In this document: positions 32,494-45,430 of the stretch, one piece after another
How positions within the stretch are numbered: position 1 is the first letter of the stretch
Layout: every line of letters begins with the position of its first letter
Origin: Alternaria dauci
Lineage: Eukaryota; Ascomycota; Dothideomycetes; Pleosporales; Pleosporaceae
DNA: 64,000 nucleotides
Assembly (NCBI RefSeq): GCF_042100115.1
Contig: NC_091272.1
Location: 6,820,001-6,884,000 of the forward strand
Direction of reading: 5' to 3'
Notes under the pieces: generated by a model
The model's input: only the letters and a program-made list of their open reading frames with translations
What the model was told of the DNA's origin: nothing
Database searches by the model: none
Position numbers and translations under genes: made by a program

Positions 32494-33334
32494 TCAATGC
32501 GGGGTAGAATGGTGATACCCCTGGTGATAAGGCGGGTACGAGGTAGTAGGCAGACTCACGTTGGGATTGCTAGATGTCTGGCTGTGCTGTGTATAGTCCG
32601 CGCCGTAGCTATACATATCGGCGCTCGAGAAGGATTCGCGGGGGAGATGCGAGGGTAATGGTATGTGCGTTTGCTGATATGTTGAATGTGCTGGGTGAGT
32701 GTTGTATCGGTACATGGGTGGGCGGGTTGTGGTAGTAGGTTGGAGAGGATACGTGAGGGTATTCATCCACGCGGGCGGCATATTCCAGGGGATGTTCGCT
32801 GGTGGAGGCGGAGAGTAGATGGGCGCGTTCCAGGTAGGTTGATATGAAGGATATGCTTGCTCTGTTGCGAGATGGTTCGTGTCGAAAGAGGCGACGGTGG
32901 CCGCCAGTATAGCCTGTGTTACAACTGCGCTGCTCGCACTCAAAGTACGGTCGGACGACAGCATGTACGGGGATGAACTCGGGCCTGCGACTTGGTAGTC
33001 TGCAGACAAGGAGCGCGGGTACACCTCGTGCTGTTCTGGCGAGGGTTCTGCGTCCTGGTGGCTGTCTGAATCATCGTTGATCAACTGCTGGAGGTACTGA
33101 AGCTTGCGTTTGCGCTTCTCCCCTACGCCGTGCGTGTTAGCTATCGTCACCAAGTGACGGCTCATGAAGTAGCGTACGGTAGTTGCGTGAAGCTATCCTA
33201 TTCTGCTGCTTCCGTATCTCGCTGTTGGGTTTCTTGGGTTTCTTCGCCGGTTCCTCGCTCACTGCCGCTCGCCTCGGTCGTCCGCCTGTTGTCGAAAGCG
33301 AGTGTGGCGATGAGATGTTAGGAGAAAGATCCAT
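32494..33334 (-). CDS. bZIP transcription factor with very short zipper
   Basis: Exon 1 (33334-33178) and exon 2 (33122-32494) are joined by a 55-nt intron to give 261 residues. The basic region NSEIRKQQNRIASRNYREKR matches the bZIP N-x7-R rule and spans the splice junction. It is followed by only KRKLQYLQQLINDD before acidic, Pro/Tyr-rich sequence, so the leucine zipper has perhaps two heptads. The C-terminal 180 residues (PPPPANIPWNMPP, repeated Tyr/Ser/Thr/Pro) look like an activation domain. The frame stays open past the chosen ATG to about 33430, with an acceptor-like site (GTGTACAG) there, so a 5' exon may add residues. It binds DNA as a dimer in the nucleus. Targets unknown. Confidence 0.8.
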
Positions 33335-34786
33335 GGCGTCAGAAGGTACGTCAACGCAACCAGAGTAATGGGATTCGATAGTGTCCGAAAGCGTTGGCAA
33401 AGGCTTGCTTTTGAGCCGCCGATCAGTCCATAACTGTACACGGCCAGGGTTACATCCAAGCAGTTAACAAAGCTTGGCCTTTACCTTACGTTGACGTTGA
33501 TCTGATAGAGGTAGGGCTACGGCTTCCACTTCCGCTGCTTTTCCTGGGCACTGCTGAGTAAACGCTACAAGAATAGCAACGGCACCCAATGAGTGGCGGA
33601 GGCGAGCAACGCACAAACTCGATCATTCTGCCGTCAACCTTGACTTTGAAATCCGCCGCACAGCATAGTGATGTGATCATTGAAGATTTCAAACCCATGA
33701 GTATTTCTTTTGAAGATTTAGTCATGACTGCCTGCAACGTTGTGCGACAGAGCCCGCTTGCTCCCCTGCCCAAGGCGACGTGTTTCCGTATATGGCGCAC
33801 TAATCTCCAGGGTACGAGTCTGAAACGGCTGAATCATCTCGAAATCGTGATGCGGGCTGAGGCGTCGCTGGGTCATGGATAAGAGCGGCGGAGCAGTCGG
33901 GAGAGAGATCTCCCACCTGCTCCCCACCTCAACAGCTGAATCATCGCGGGAGTGCGACCCGAGCTGAAGGGTTTGAGAAAAAAACGGTCACGAGCAAGCA
34001 GAGCGGTGTTGACGGCACTGCGGCTGCTGTGATGTGCTCATCAGCATGAATTGCTGTGGCGGCAGTGTTGACAAACAAAGGGCGTGTGGAGGTGCGATGA
34101 CGAGTAACGCATGTAGTAGCTGGTGTCCATTTTTGGCATCGAGCAATCTTCTCTCGTTTTGTTACCGTATCCGCAATGCGAAGTTGGTAGCCCAGGGCAA
34201 ATGTTGAGCTGAGATGGTACCTCGTAAGCCACTAGCCAGTAGCGGTAGGAGCTAGGCGCTGCATAAGCAGGTGCGAAACGAGGAGGATCTCACGCCGCCA
34301 TTTCGACGCCGCAACGGATGAGGCAAGCTGGGCGTTAATCAGATCTTGTTAAGACATGACAACAGGGTGGCGTTGTGGTGTCGAGATCGCGGTCAAAGAT
34401 CTCGACTTCTTACGTCACGTTGGCCGCGCTATGCAGCCCTATGAGCGAAGGTCACTCGCCACGTGCCGGAGAAGGAGTATACAGGGAGGCACAATCGGTC
34501 TATATGACATGAGCTTTTCCAACGAATCGCTCTGTAGTCAGGCGGTGTGATGGCATTTGCCAGGCTACGACAAACTTCACGAAGCTGGCCATGTCGAAGT
34601 AACGACACAGCGACTTCTTCAAGAGCGTAGGCACATGGTAGCTACCAGAACCGTTAATGCCTGTGAAAAAGGAGTTTACCCAAGGTACACGTTCCTTCCT
34701 GATCCCAACACAAAGCGAGACAACACTCGCTCTTAAGCAGACCAACGCCACCCTCCATCATATCATCAAGACCACAATCCAAAGGA
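33335..34786. other. Upstream region of the bZIP gene
   Basis: Opposed frames of about 100 codons overlap at 33486-33927 on both strands without family similarity. They could be a bZIP 5' exon or leader. The rest shows nothing recognisable. Confidence 0.45.
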
Positions 34787-35636
34787 CTAATGCCTCTCCG
34801 GCATCTGATGCTGCCTCTTCAAATAACTCGCCTCATCCAACACACTCTGCAACCTCCCCTCCTCCGCCACCACCCTCCTCACCGCCTCACTCACATTCCC
34901 CTCAAGCGCAACCCTACACCCCCTCGGCAACCACCTCAGAATATGAAACGCATTCGCATACACACTCGTCGCGCCTGCGACCCGTCCATCGTCCGGTAAA
35001 CTCGCTTGTAATATAATCCGAAACGTTTTCAATCCCCAACAGTATCGCAGCCCGAGACGGACTAGGTCCGCGAACCCGTCGAGAATGTCGTGGTGAGAGG
35101 GGATGGTGAGGACGATGTGTTTAATGAGGCTGCGGGAGCGTTGGTGGAGCGTGGAGAGCGTGTGGATGCCGCTGGTGAGGCAGAGGGTGAAGACGTTGTC
35201 GCTGTAGAGGACTTGGCGGGCCTCCCGATACACAGTCTTGTTCAGCCGGAGGAGCGCGGGCACGATGGGGTCGCGGAGGGGGATGGAGATAGGGCCGAGG
35301 GTGCGTGGGCGGTGCGGGTGCAGGAATGCGTGGCTGGGGAGTAGAGTTTCGCGGGTTGGAGGGACGGGGGCGGTGGTGGATGGGGCGGTGGAGGACGTAG
35401 TGGTGGTGGTCACCGTCGTCGTCGTCGTCGTCGTCGCCGCCGTGGTAGCAGAATTTGACGAGCTACTCCGCGCCCCCACATACGCAGTCAACATCGTCCC
35501 CTCATCCTCCATCTTCTCCAGCGCGCGGTCGGCATGCAGCAGCAATGCGTCTTCGCGGACAAGCGCCATGTGGTATATATGGATCCGGAGTTCGGCGGGG
35601 AGTTTCATGAACGGGAAGGTGGGCGCTGGCGTCGTT

Positions 35637-35668
<32 letters not shown>

Positions 35669-35902
35669 TGGGGTATCTGTAGCTGTAGCACATGGTTGTT
35701 GTGTTTCCGTCAACGTGCTTGTTTCCGGTGTGAGCAGTCCACTGCGGGTGTGCGCGGTATTATGCGCAGTCCCGTCTTTGGATTCGCGGACAGAGCCATG
35801 GTGTGAGGATGTCGAGCGGGTGCGTATTTTTTTTAGATTTGGAGAGCGCGTTTCTTGCTGTTCATCTTCCGGGGGTCGAGCGGTGCGCTTGCGGGTGTTC
35901 AT
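34787..35902 (-). CDS. 2EXR/F-box-like protein with poly-Thr tracts
   Basis: A single exon encodes 371 residues from ATG 35902. After a basic, Ser/Thr-rich N-terminus, residues about 95-120 read PFMKLPAELRIHIYHMAL, the start of the fungal 2EXR/F-box-like fold (LP-x-ELR-x-x-IY). Later blocks LLRLNKTVYREARQVLYSDN and the LSTLHQRSRSLIKHIVL region are typical of the same family. Two low-complexity Thr tracts (about 80-92 and 158-178) come from (TCG)n-type runs. No WD or LRR repeats are visible. Function is unknown; members are usually assumed to mediate protein contacts. Confidence 0.8.
35408..35440. repeat. (GTC)n microsatellite coding poly-Thr
   Basis: A trinucleotide run inside the 2EXR gene. 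It encodes Thr on the minus strand and lies within the longer of the two Thr tracts. Confidence 0.85.
35631..35669. repeat. (TCG)n microsatellite coding poly-Thr
   Basis: About 12 near-perfect units, with one variant at each end. In the gene's reading frame they encode consecutive Thr codons. Length is likely polymorphic between strains. Confidence 0.88.
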
Positions 35903-36942
35903 GGTAGGAATCTACGTGCGTCCTAGGGAGCGTTGCTGGGAAGAGGATTCAGGAAACGGCGTGTGTATGTTCCTGGACAAGGTAAATGTCTCCAAAAAAA
36001 AAACCGAAGCCGATACAGCGAACGTTGTATACGTCCGGTCACACGTTGGAAGATGGCTGGCTGGCTGGCTGGCTAGACTGTGACGCGTTCAAGTCGGTCA
36101 AGCAGTAGCGTCGTGATAGTGTGCCGTACGCGTCAACCACCAATAACCTTGTAGTGGTGCTAGTCCACTCGAATGTGGCATCAGAAGTTAAAAGATAGGA
36201 CAAGGTAACATTTCCAGTCGCAGTGAAAAACCAACACAGCAACGCGACAATAGGTTGTCGCCAAAAGAGCGTTCCGGGCTCGGCAAGAGTGCGACGCCAG
36301 ATGGGTTTGCGACGCGGAGGAGCGGGTGAATGCGGGGTCTGGCGAAGATAGCGCGCGGCGGACCAGGTGTCGGGACGGAGAGCAAACATTAGTGCGCATC
36401 AAGCACACCTCACATGTCTTTTGGTACAATAGCTTCAGTTATTCATGGTGAAAGAAGTTGCTCGAGGTGAATGCGTTCCCACTTTGTTTTTTTCTTGCAT
36501 TCCTGCATTCATATCACGAGAGCAGTAAACGTGAAGTCAGAAAATTAACTATTATTCTCTCTCGACCTGGACATGGGTTGAACGCTTGTCACATCAGACT
36601 ACTATCTACACTTGACCACCCAGTGACCAACACATGATTGCTCGCAGCACTCATCTACTATGTGTGTTTACACAAGCGACGTTGTGGTCGAGAGGGAGGT
36701 GGGTAGAAAAAACAATAACAACAAAAAAGGGGAATCCAAATCGACTCACGCATTTCCATCCTTTCTAGCCTCGAGCATCCCCCCAGTCCTTACTATGATC
36801 CCTAGTAATTCGTAAAGAAAAAACTAATAGAACCATTGAGAAGGACGAGGACTTGACTAAAGCCCTCAAGTACTCAGGGCCAAGCTTCCACCAGTCCATC
36901 TCTCCCCCTTCTCCCCTCATATCACCTATCCTCACCACCCTC
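35903..36942. other. Intergenic, includes (TGGC)n run
   Basis: Separates the 2EXR gene promoter from the epsin 3' end. A tetranucleotide TGGC run of about five units sits at 36053-36074. No gene was recognised. Confidence 0.5.
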
Positions 36943-38895
36943 TCATAAATCAATCAAATTATTCCCCCCACCCTGCCTGCCCTGCTGCTGTCCCTGCTGC
37001 TGTTGCCCAAACGGGTTCGCACTGCCATACGGGTTCGCACCGAACCCACCCCCAACTGGTCCCGTCACCGCCGGCATCAACCTATTCTGCTGCGGCATCC
37101 CCGTAAACTGACTATTCAAAAACGGATTATTTCCCGTCGCATTCGCATTCACACGATTCAACCCTGAGCCCGCAGAATTCACAAAAGTACCCGGCGCAGT
37201 GTGTTGGGCTGGAATACGCATGTTACCCACGTTACCAAATGTATCTTGGCCCTCGCCCGTGGCGAGTAAAGCATTGAGGCGTGCGGCGGTAGGATCCATT
37301 TCTTTTTGTGGCGGCGGGGGAACATGTGATTGCTGTTGCTGAGCAGTCTGTTGTGGCTGGAACGGCGATACTGGCGGGTTGAAAGAGGGAGTGTTGTTGA
37401 ATTGGGTTTGCGTCTTCTGTTCGCTCAGCGTGTTCAGGCTCGGTTGTGAAAACGACGTCGTGGGTTGTTGCACGGGTTTGTTGAACGACTGCGCAAAAGG
37501 GTTGTTTGAGCCCGTGGGCTGCGGCTTGAGCGCCTCTTGCGTGTTGTTGCTGGCCCATGGGTTGTGGCTGCCGGGCTGCAGTGACTGCTCTTGCTGCTGC
37601 GGTTGTTGCATTTGCATTTGCTGCTGGTTCATGTCGCCAAAGCCGCCGAATTGGCCGTACGGGTTGTTGGTGAATGCGGTTTGCTGCGGCTGGATAGTGT
37701 GCTGCGGCTGCAGGTATTGCTGCTGTTGCTGCTGGGCGCCAAACTGGTCGAAGCCGGTAGGCTGGGGCTGCTGGAAGCCTCCGTAAACGCCGTAGCCGTT
37801 CTGGAAGCCCGTCTGCTGGGGCTGCATACCCGTAGGCTGCGCGTACGCGGTGTTGAGGAAGCCAGTGTTTTGAGGTTGCTGCTGGTTCTGGTCCATGAGG
37901 TTGCCGAACCAGTCTACTTGGCCCTGCTGCTGGTATCCCTGGTTGTTGCCCATGGGCTGGTAGGCGTTTGGTTGCGCAGTCGTCTCGCCAAACAGCAGGT
38001 CGGCGTTAGTCTGTTCGAGTTCCTTGCGGCGCAGCTCCTCCTCTTCCTTGCTCAGCTTGATGGCCTTTTCCAGGTCGTCGTCAGTCTCCTCGGCTCTGTT
38101 TCCGCGCTCGCGGCGCTTCTTCTCCTCCTCGGCCTCGTTCTTGCTCGCCTCGAGCGCCAGCCTGAGCTCGAGGTCTTCCTCTTCCGTTCTGCGGTTGCGG
38201 CGCTGCTCGCCGTTGCGTGGGCGCGCCGATCGCTCTCCGCCGTCGGAGCCGTGGTGGGCGCCAGGAGGGTACTCTTCGATGCCTGTGACGCGCGACTTCC
38301 ATGATTTCCGGTCGGCTCGCTCGGCGCGCAGTCGCTCTTCGTCGAGGATGAGGGACGTCAGCTCTTTGGCGGCCATTCGCACTGCAGTCGTCTTAGTAAG
38401 GTGCTCTTGCGCACAGCGGGACGCGCTTACCGTTCTGGCCGACGTCGCGACCGTCCTCGTCCGTGTGCTGGAACTCGCGCAGTGTCTTGATGATGTAGAT
38501 GTTCTTGCGCGCCCACGTCACGACGAGCTCGGAGCCCTCGTGCAGACAGTAGTCGAGCACCTTGAGCGACTTGAGAACGTGGCGCCAGTTCTTTCCGCGG
38601 TCGTTAAGGCGCTTGTCGAGCATGTCCATGACCTGGTAGAAGTCGGTCGAGCTGGGCAGCAGTTAGCATAGCTCGGCGCAGACGCACGATGCAGTCGCCG
38701 TACCTATTGAAGGTGATCTGTGCAATCTCGGCCATGTCAGACCCTACCGGGCCCCATGGGTCGTTGCTGGTGGCTGCGATTGTCAGCTATGCCGTGTGTA
38801 CAGCTCGACGGACACGGCGTACCATTGCGGACCTTGACCTCGACCTGGCTGTAGCCCTTTGTGACGTTCTTGACCGATCTCGCGATTTTACTCAT
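36943..38895 (-). CDS. Epsin (ENTH-domain endocytic adaptor)
   Basis: Four exons (38895-38823, 38773-38704, 38651-38431, 38381-36943) give 600 residues. Residues 1-140 are the ENTH domain: MSKIARSVKNVTKGYSQVE, NDPWGPVGSDMAEIA, FYQVMDMLDKRLNDRGKNWR, LKVLDYCLHEGS and IIKTLREFQH. It binds PtdIns(4,5)P2 at the plasma membrane. Two ubiquitin-interacting motifs follow (DLELRLALEASKNE and DDLEKAIKLSKEEEE, about 190-250). The long Gln/Asn/Pro-rich tail has NPF tripeptides for EH-domain partners (NNPFAQ, NNPFLN, ANPFGQ), and the protein ends in a clathrin box (NLIDL). This matches yeast Ent1/Ent2. The ENTH exons are small and the whole tail is one exon. It functions in clathrin-mediated endocytosis and actin coupling. 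Confidence 0.95.
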
Positions 38896-40099
38896 CTTGG
38901 CCGTCTATTTTCCGCCCCGGGTTTTGCAATGTCGCAGGGTCGGAGCTGTCGGGAGGGAACGTCGCCAGAGAGTGGCTGAGGTATACGGTAGCGGTAGCGT
39001 TGGGCGGATGACGTGCCACTTATGGGAACGGGCGCAAGCAATCGACTGCGCGATGAGTTGCCGTTGGCGTGAATGCCCAGCGATGGTGAGACTGGGGGGT
39101 TAAGGTGGCAGCGTGGGTTGTGGCAAGCTGGGGTAAAATGGACATGCAGGAGAGACGAGGATAGACGTAATGCGAGGCTGGTGCGCTGATGACTACCTGC
39201 GTGCTGCGCAACCCAGGCCGAGCGGCCGAATCGAGGGCCCAAGCGCCGACGTCAGTGCCTGGCACGAGGAAGTTGGATACGCCTGCGATGGACGGGATGG
39301 AGAAGCCCTTCAGAGCATCGCTTCACCCTCAGAAACGTGAATTGGTTTGTGTGCTCCCGCCCGGTGGCGACAGGTATACAATCAAGTTGCGACGGAGCTG
39401 ACGAGGCCTCTCTTGTCGCCTGGGCACCGATCTTGGATGGAATGGGTAATGCTCATGCGCTGAGCCCGATGGGCGACTCTACCTAAGGGCAGCCAACACC
39501 AGCATTACTGCGAACTGAACACTACACACCACTACAATGCAATCACACACACGCATTTCCATATCATAATTTTACATGCTTGAATTTTTATTTGGGCTTT
39601 CCGCTCGCGCAGAAAATATACTAAGTATTTGGTGTAGTCTAAAAGAGCCTTGTGTCGGAAATAAATCCTTCATTAAAATGGACCAGTCTAGCAAGAGACG
39701 AAAAGAGAAACACTGAAACCACACACCCCCTCGACCGACCGACCGACCGACACACGCAAACTTGCTCCCAGGACGCCCTTTTGCCAAGTCTAGCATGTGC
39801 AGTATCAGAGTCCCAACGCCGCAAAACGCCTCGTCTCTCAGCGATAGAGAGACAAATGGAAACCTCCGCCACCCATATGAACCTCGAGAAATGAGGAGAA
39901 AAAGACTCTCTGTGTGCAACAAGAAAAGAGATGACAGGGAAATTTTGATAGACACAGGGGTATAAGTCCTGTCTGTCGAGAAAACACCAGTGAGAAGGAC
40001 TCGCACGTTATTAGTTTTACACGAAAACGACAACCATGACGCGACAAGGCTCAAGCATTACACCGAATGGCTTTTGTTTAGCACACCATCAGCCCGCTT
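38896..40099. other. Epsin promoter and C2H2 gene 3' flank
   Basis: No coding pattern was seen. A GACC/CGAC tetranucleotide run lies at about 39732-39752. The 39570-40090 part is AT-richer and probably 3' UTR of the zinc-finger gene. Confidence 0.5.
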
Positions 40100-41639
<1,540 letters not shown>

Positions 41640-44600
41640 TTGCAGCGTGTCTCGCCCAGGAGCGTGTTTCGCGACACACGATGACAAAGACGGCAAGGGC
41701 ACCAACAGGCTTAAGACGCAAAAGACGGGACGGTGCGCACCAAATAAGGCTGAGAGGCTGGCGTGATGATGATGGAATCAGCCGGCGTCGGGCAAAGACG
41801 CAGTCGTGGTGTTGGCACGTCGAGTCGTCGGCGGTGTTGTCGAGGGGCCGCGCGTAGGTCAATGCAGCGGCTGCACTGTGTCGCAATGTCAGTTTGGGGT
41901 TGAGCGAGCGTGGTGTTGCAGCAGTGCAGGCTCGAGGTGAAGGAGCGGCGCGCCCAAAAATGTGCGTCTGGCAGTCACGCTGGCCACGTCGGGCGAGGGT
42001 GGAAAAGGGGAGTGGAGCGGTGAGAAGGACCTGCAGCGGGAATGCGCGGGCTGCACGGGGCGAAAGGGAATCGTGCAAAGCGGGAGTACGTACCTGAGAT
42101 AGATATAGACGGACGAGAGGGCAGGGCAGGGGATGGCGGTGATGGAGAGCGTGGTGTTGGAGAGTCTGCAGGTACTTCTTTACTCGTTGCGCGTAGTTGC
42201 CCAGAAAGTCCAAATGGCGCTAGTCCACCTTCGGCCGTGGGCGGATCCTTCCAGCGCTAGTCGACAAAAAGGGACCACGATGTGCGTGCAGCCAGGCCGA
42301 TGCGTGCGTGTCCAAGCGTCCTGCGTGTCCACCACACTGACACTGGCACCTAGAGTTATACTGTCGCCTATGCAGAAGAATGAAGCCGCGAAACTGCGGT
42401 ATCGACGGCGGGGTCCGGCGGGTGCGGGCTGGGGGGCTGAGAGAGGGAGAGAGAGAGAGAGACGTCTCCTTGACAGGTGTATTACGATGCGCAGAGAATT
42501 ACGAGCGCCCAATGACCTGACAGCACTGGATGGTGACGTTGACTGGGGCTCTACACTTTTGGGCCGGGTTGCTGATTAGATTGCTTCCGCCCAACAATAT
42601 GGTAGGCAGTTTTTAGGTGTATTAAGATGGGGGCGCTGGTCGATCGTGTTCCTTCCTACGGCCGGCAAAAGAAAAGGTGAATCGTGGCTGCATCAGAATC
42701 AGTCTTGTTCGCTGACTGTGTCTCACTACACCCTACCTGGTGCTGATTGGTCGTCGTATTCGACTGATTGGCCCTGTCGCCGTCGGTGATCTGGAGATGG
42801 GGGTGCGTGTAGAAGAGAACGCTCAAGCATCCTCCTCACGGCATGGAGCAGGGCACGTTCAAATACACACAATCAATGCATCGCAACGCAGCCAGCAGTG
42901 GAGCGGGCCCATCCTTGCGTTCATCTCGCGCTCGCGACACTACAGCTTCACCATGACCTTTCCTGTTAGCATGCGGCTGCTAGCTGTCAAGGAGCTGGGG
43001 CAATCTTGCGACCTTGTTTGAGGCGTCTGTGGCGCTTTTGTGCACAGATGAGGATCCACAAGCCGATGGTAGTGTACTCTTCATCCAACTTCAACGGCGA
43101 TTAAGTTCTATTTCCTGTTTGCAATTGCCCACACGGCTCGCGATTTTCCGTGTCGTTGTTGCGATCGCGATGGCGACGGCGATCTGTCATTTCCTCCCCT
43201 ATTGCCTCCCCCCACCACACACACACACAAGGACGCGTCGGGTTGCAACACCAACAACGACTCAGCGGTTCCTGGTGGCAGCTGGGATTAGAGAGCATGG
43301 GCCAGATTTGGAAGGCACATAGAAGGCCGCTAGAAGGAGGGAAGGCACGGTGCATAGCACTTGCTTAGAGCGTGCAGCAGGCGACAAGACAGCGAGCCAC
43401 GCACCGGCCCCGGCACACGCTGGGTTTGAGACAGCGAGAAGAAGCATAACACTTGAATAACCAACGTATTGCCTTTGCAGTCGCATTTCCTATTGGCCGG
43501 CGCTTGTTCATTTTGCGCGAGGTTGGAGACGCCCCTCTGTCTTGTGCAACACCCGCCCACGCCCCCTGAGCGCCCCCGAGTCAATCGTCCAGGGCTTGCG
43601 AACGGCAGGTCTGCGTCGTCTACACCGCCACCACGAGGGCCGCATGTCACCGTTGTCCGACCTGCATGCAACTGGCAACACGGCACCAGCGGAGACATTT
43701 GCATCCTCTCGCGATGCGCAGTGTCTCCCGCTCGTGATCAACGACACCGTCTGCTCTCGTGAGCACCTTCCCGGCAAGCGCATCGCTGCTGCCGCTTCTG
43801 TATCCCCCTTAGCCTGTCTTTGTTTGGCCAAGCTCAGGTACGTGGTTCGACGTGTCTTGCTCACTCGAATCCATTCCAGGCCAAGCCAAGCCCACCGACA
43901 CCGACACCGACATTTCACCTCGCTCTCCCTCTCCTGGCTGTCTTGCGGTGAAGGGGTCCTGCATATCGACACCTCTTTGTAGCATGGCGCTCTTTCGGTA
44001 CACTTCCGCCAGATCCGTCTGTGCTTGCGCGTCCCACCAAAGCCAATGTCCATATTTGCCGGACCCACTCCCAGCCTCGTCGCGTTTCCTTGACTGACAC
44101 GAGCACCTTCGAAACGTCCTGTGCACGGCTTTTCCGCTGCACATCACAAAAGCACAACCATGTCTACACCGCACTCTGCTCTCCGTACCTGGCCGTTCAT
44201 AACCCAGTATGATCGACAGCACAAGCTAAATCTTATTTCTTATTGAATCATCGTTACATCGTTGCATCGTCACGCGCACTCTGTGCCAACTACGGCAGAG
44301 CTACCGTAACTGTTTCATCTCCCACGCCGACATGGATTCCTGGGAGCTATTCCTGTCTCCGAGACGCACAGGGCGCCTCACAATTCCTTGCGCTTTGTGT
44401 CATCGCAACTGGCCAGCCGGCGGATGCGGCCCCAGCTCCTTTGGCTAACGTTCCGGCGCAAGGATGACCTGTCGCAACCCTGTGCGTAAGGCGCACTCTC
44501 AATCCAAGCGCCCTTCGATGCAATTTCTAGAAGTCGCCCGGATTGGCCACTCTGCGCGCAGCTTCACTCGCCCACACCCTGTCTTTTCCAGAAAATTACC

Positions 44601-45430
44601 CCTTTCGCCGGTGAAGGCTCCGGACACGAGCCGCCGAGATGACTCTGCGTGAATGTCTGCATGCCGTCATCTCAGTTGGTGCCTGCTTTCTACCCGCCAG
44701 TCTGCCAGCAATCCAGAAGTCCCCCCCAGAACGCGTTGTGTAGGTCGTATCGACTAATCAGAGCGCGGCGGGAGCGCGTACACTTCCGATGCGCGTCCAG
44801 CGGCATGATTATGCTACGGACAGCGTTCAGAATTCGGCCCTACCGTGTCGTATGATTCTACCGGCCCTGCTCTGTTGGCAGGTGAGCCTCATGCACCCCT
44901 TATGCTCGGTGATCAAGTTCAGTGGGTAAGCAAGAGGGTATCCTGCATGATCCCGAGGACATTGCCCTGCGTCTACCCAAGTACCGCGACGCAAGTGTGC
45001 GACCGCTGGCCTGACCTGACCAGCTGCCACGACCGGCACCTCGGAAATGGTCAATGTCCTAGTACCTGACTTTGCCCGTTGACAGTTGCGGCAGGATGAT
45101 CTACAATCAAAGCTCGTTCCGCTGCACGTTTGCGTGGGAACGTTGCAAATGGCGTCCTGAGGTATGCACGTCTGTTGTGTGCATCCCGAATTAGTGGGTT
45201 GTACGCCGCCGCTGCACAGACAACATCCGTCGATAGCAGGCGCGCGGACGAGGCAGATCGGGTAGGATGTGGCAATGCAGCGGGAATTGATATGGTACTA
45301 ATATACAGTTACAGATACAGGTCATGATGAATCACCAGCCGGCTACCCCAACGTAAAGCAAAAAGAAAGGCAGCTCCGTCTATGCCAATATCACAGTCGA
45401 TCTCCATATACACCCAATAGTCTAGCACCT
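41640..45430. other. 3.8-kb region without a recognised gene
   Basis: The longest non-coding gap in the window, upstream of the C2H2 factor and downstream of the flavohaemoglobin. A (GA)n run is at 42439-42462 and a short (CA)n run at about 43207-43219. Several 100-180-codon frames exist but they overlap on opposite strands, are Arg/Ser/Pro-rich as expected from GC-rich random sequence, and lack family patterns. It may hold a long 5' leader with introns or regulatory DNA for the zinc-finger gene. Confidence 0.5.
42439..42462. repeat. (GA)n microsatellite
   Basis: A purine-only run with one GGG interruption, upstream of the C2H2 gene. On the minus strand it is a (CT)n tract, often seen in fungal promoters and 5' leaders. 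Confidence 0.75.

Noticed and set aside
33486..33927. Opposed ~100-codon frames on both strands
   Set aside because: Mutually overlapping, no family similarity, and their splicing to the bZIP exon fails in frame. Probably 5' flank.
42133..44222. Several 110-190-codon frames in the gap upstream of the C2H2 gene
   Set aside because: They overlap on opposite strands, are Arg/Ser/Pro-rich as expected from GC-rich random sequence, and show no domain or splice support.
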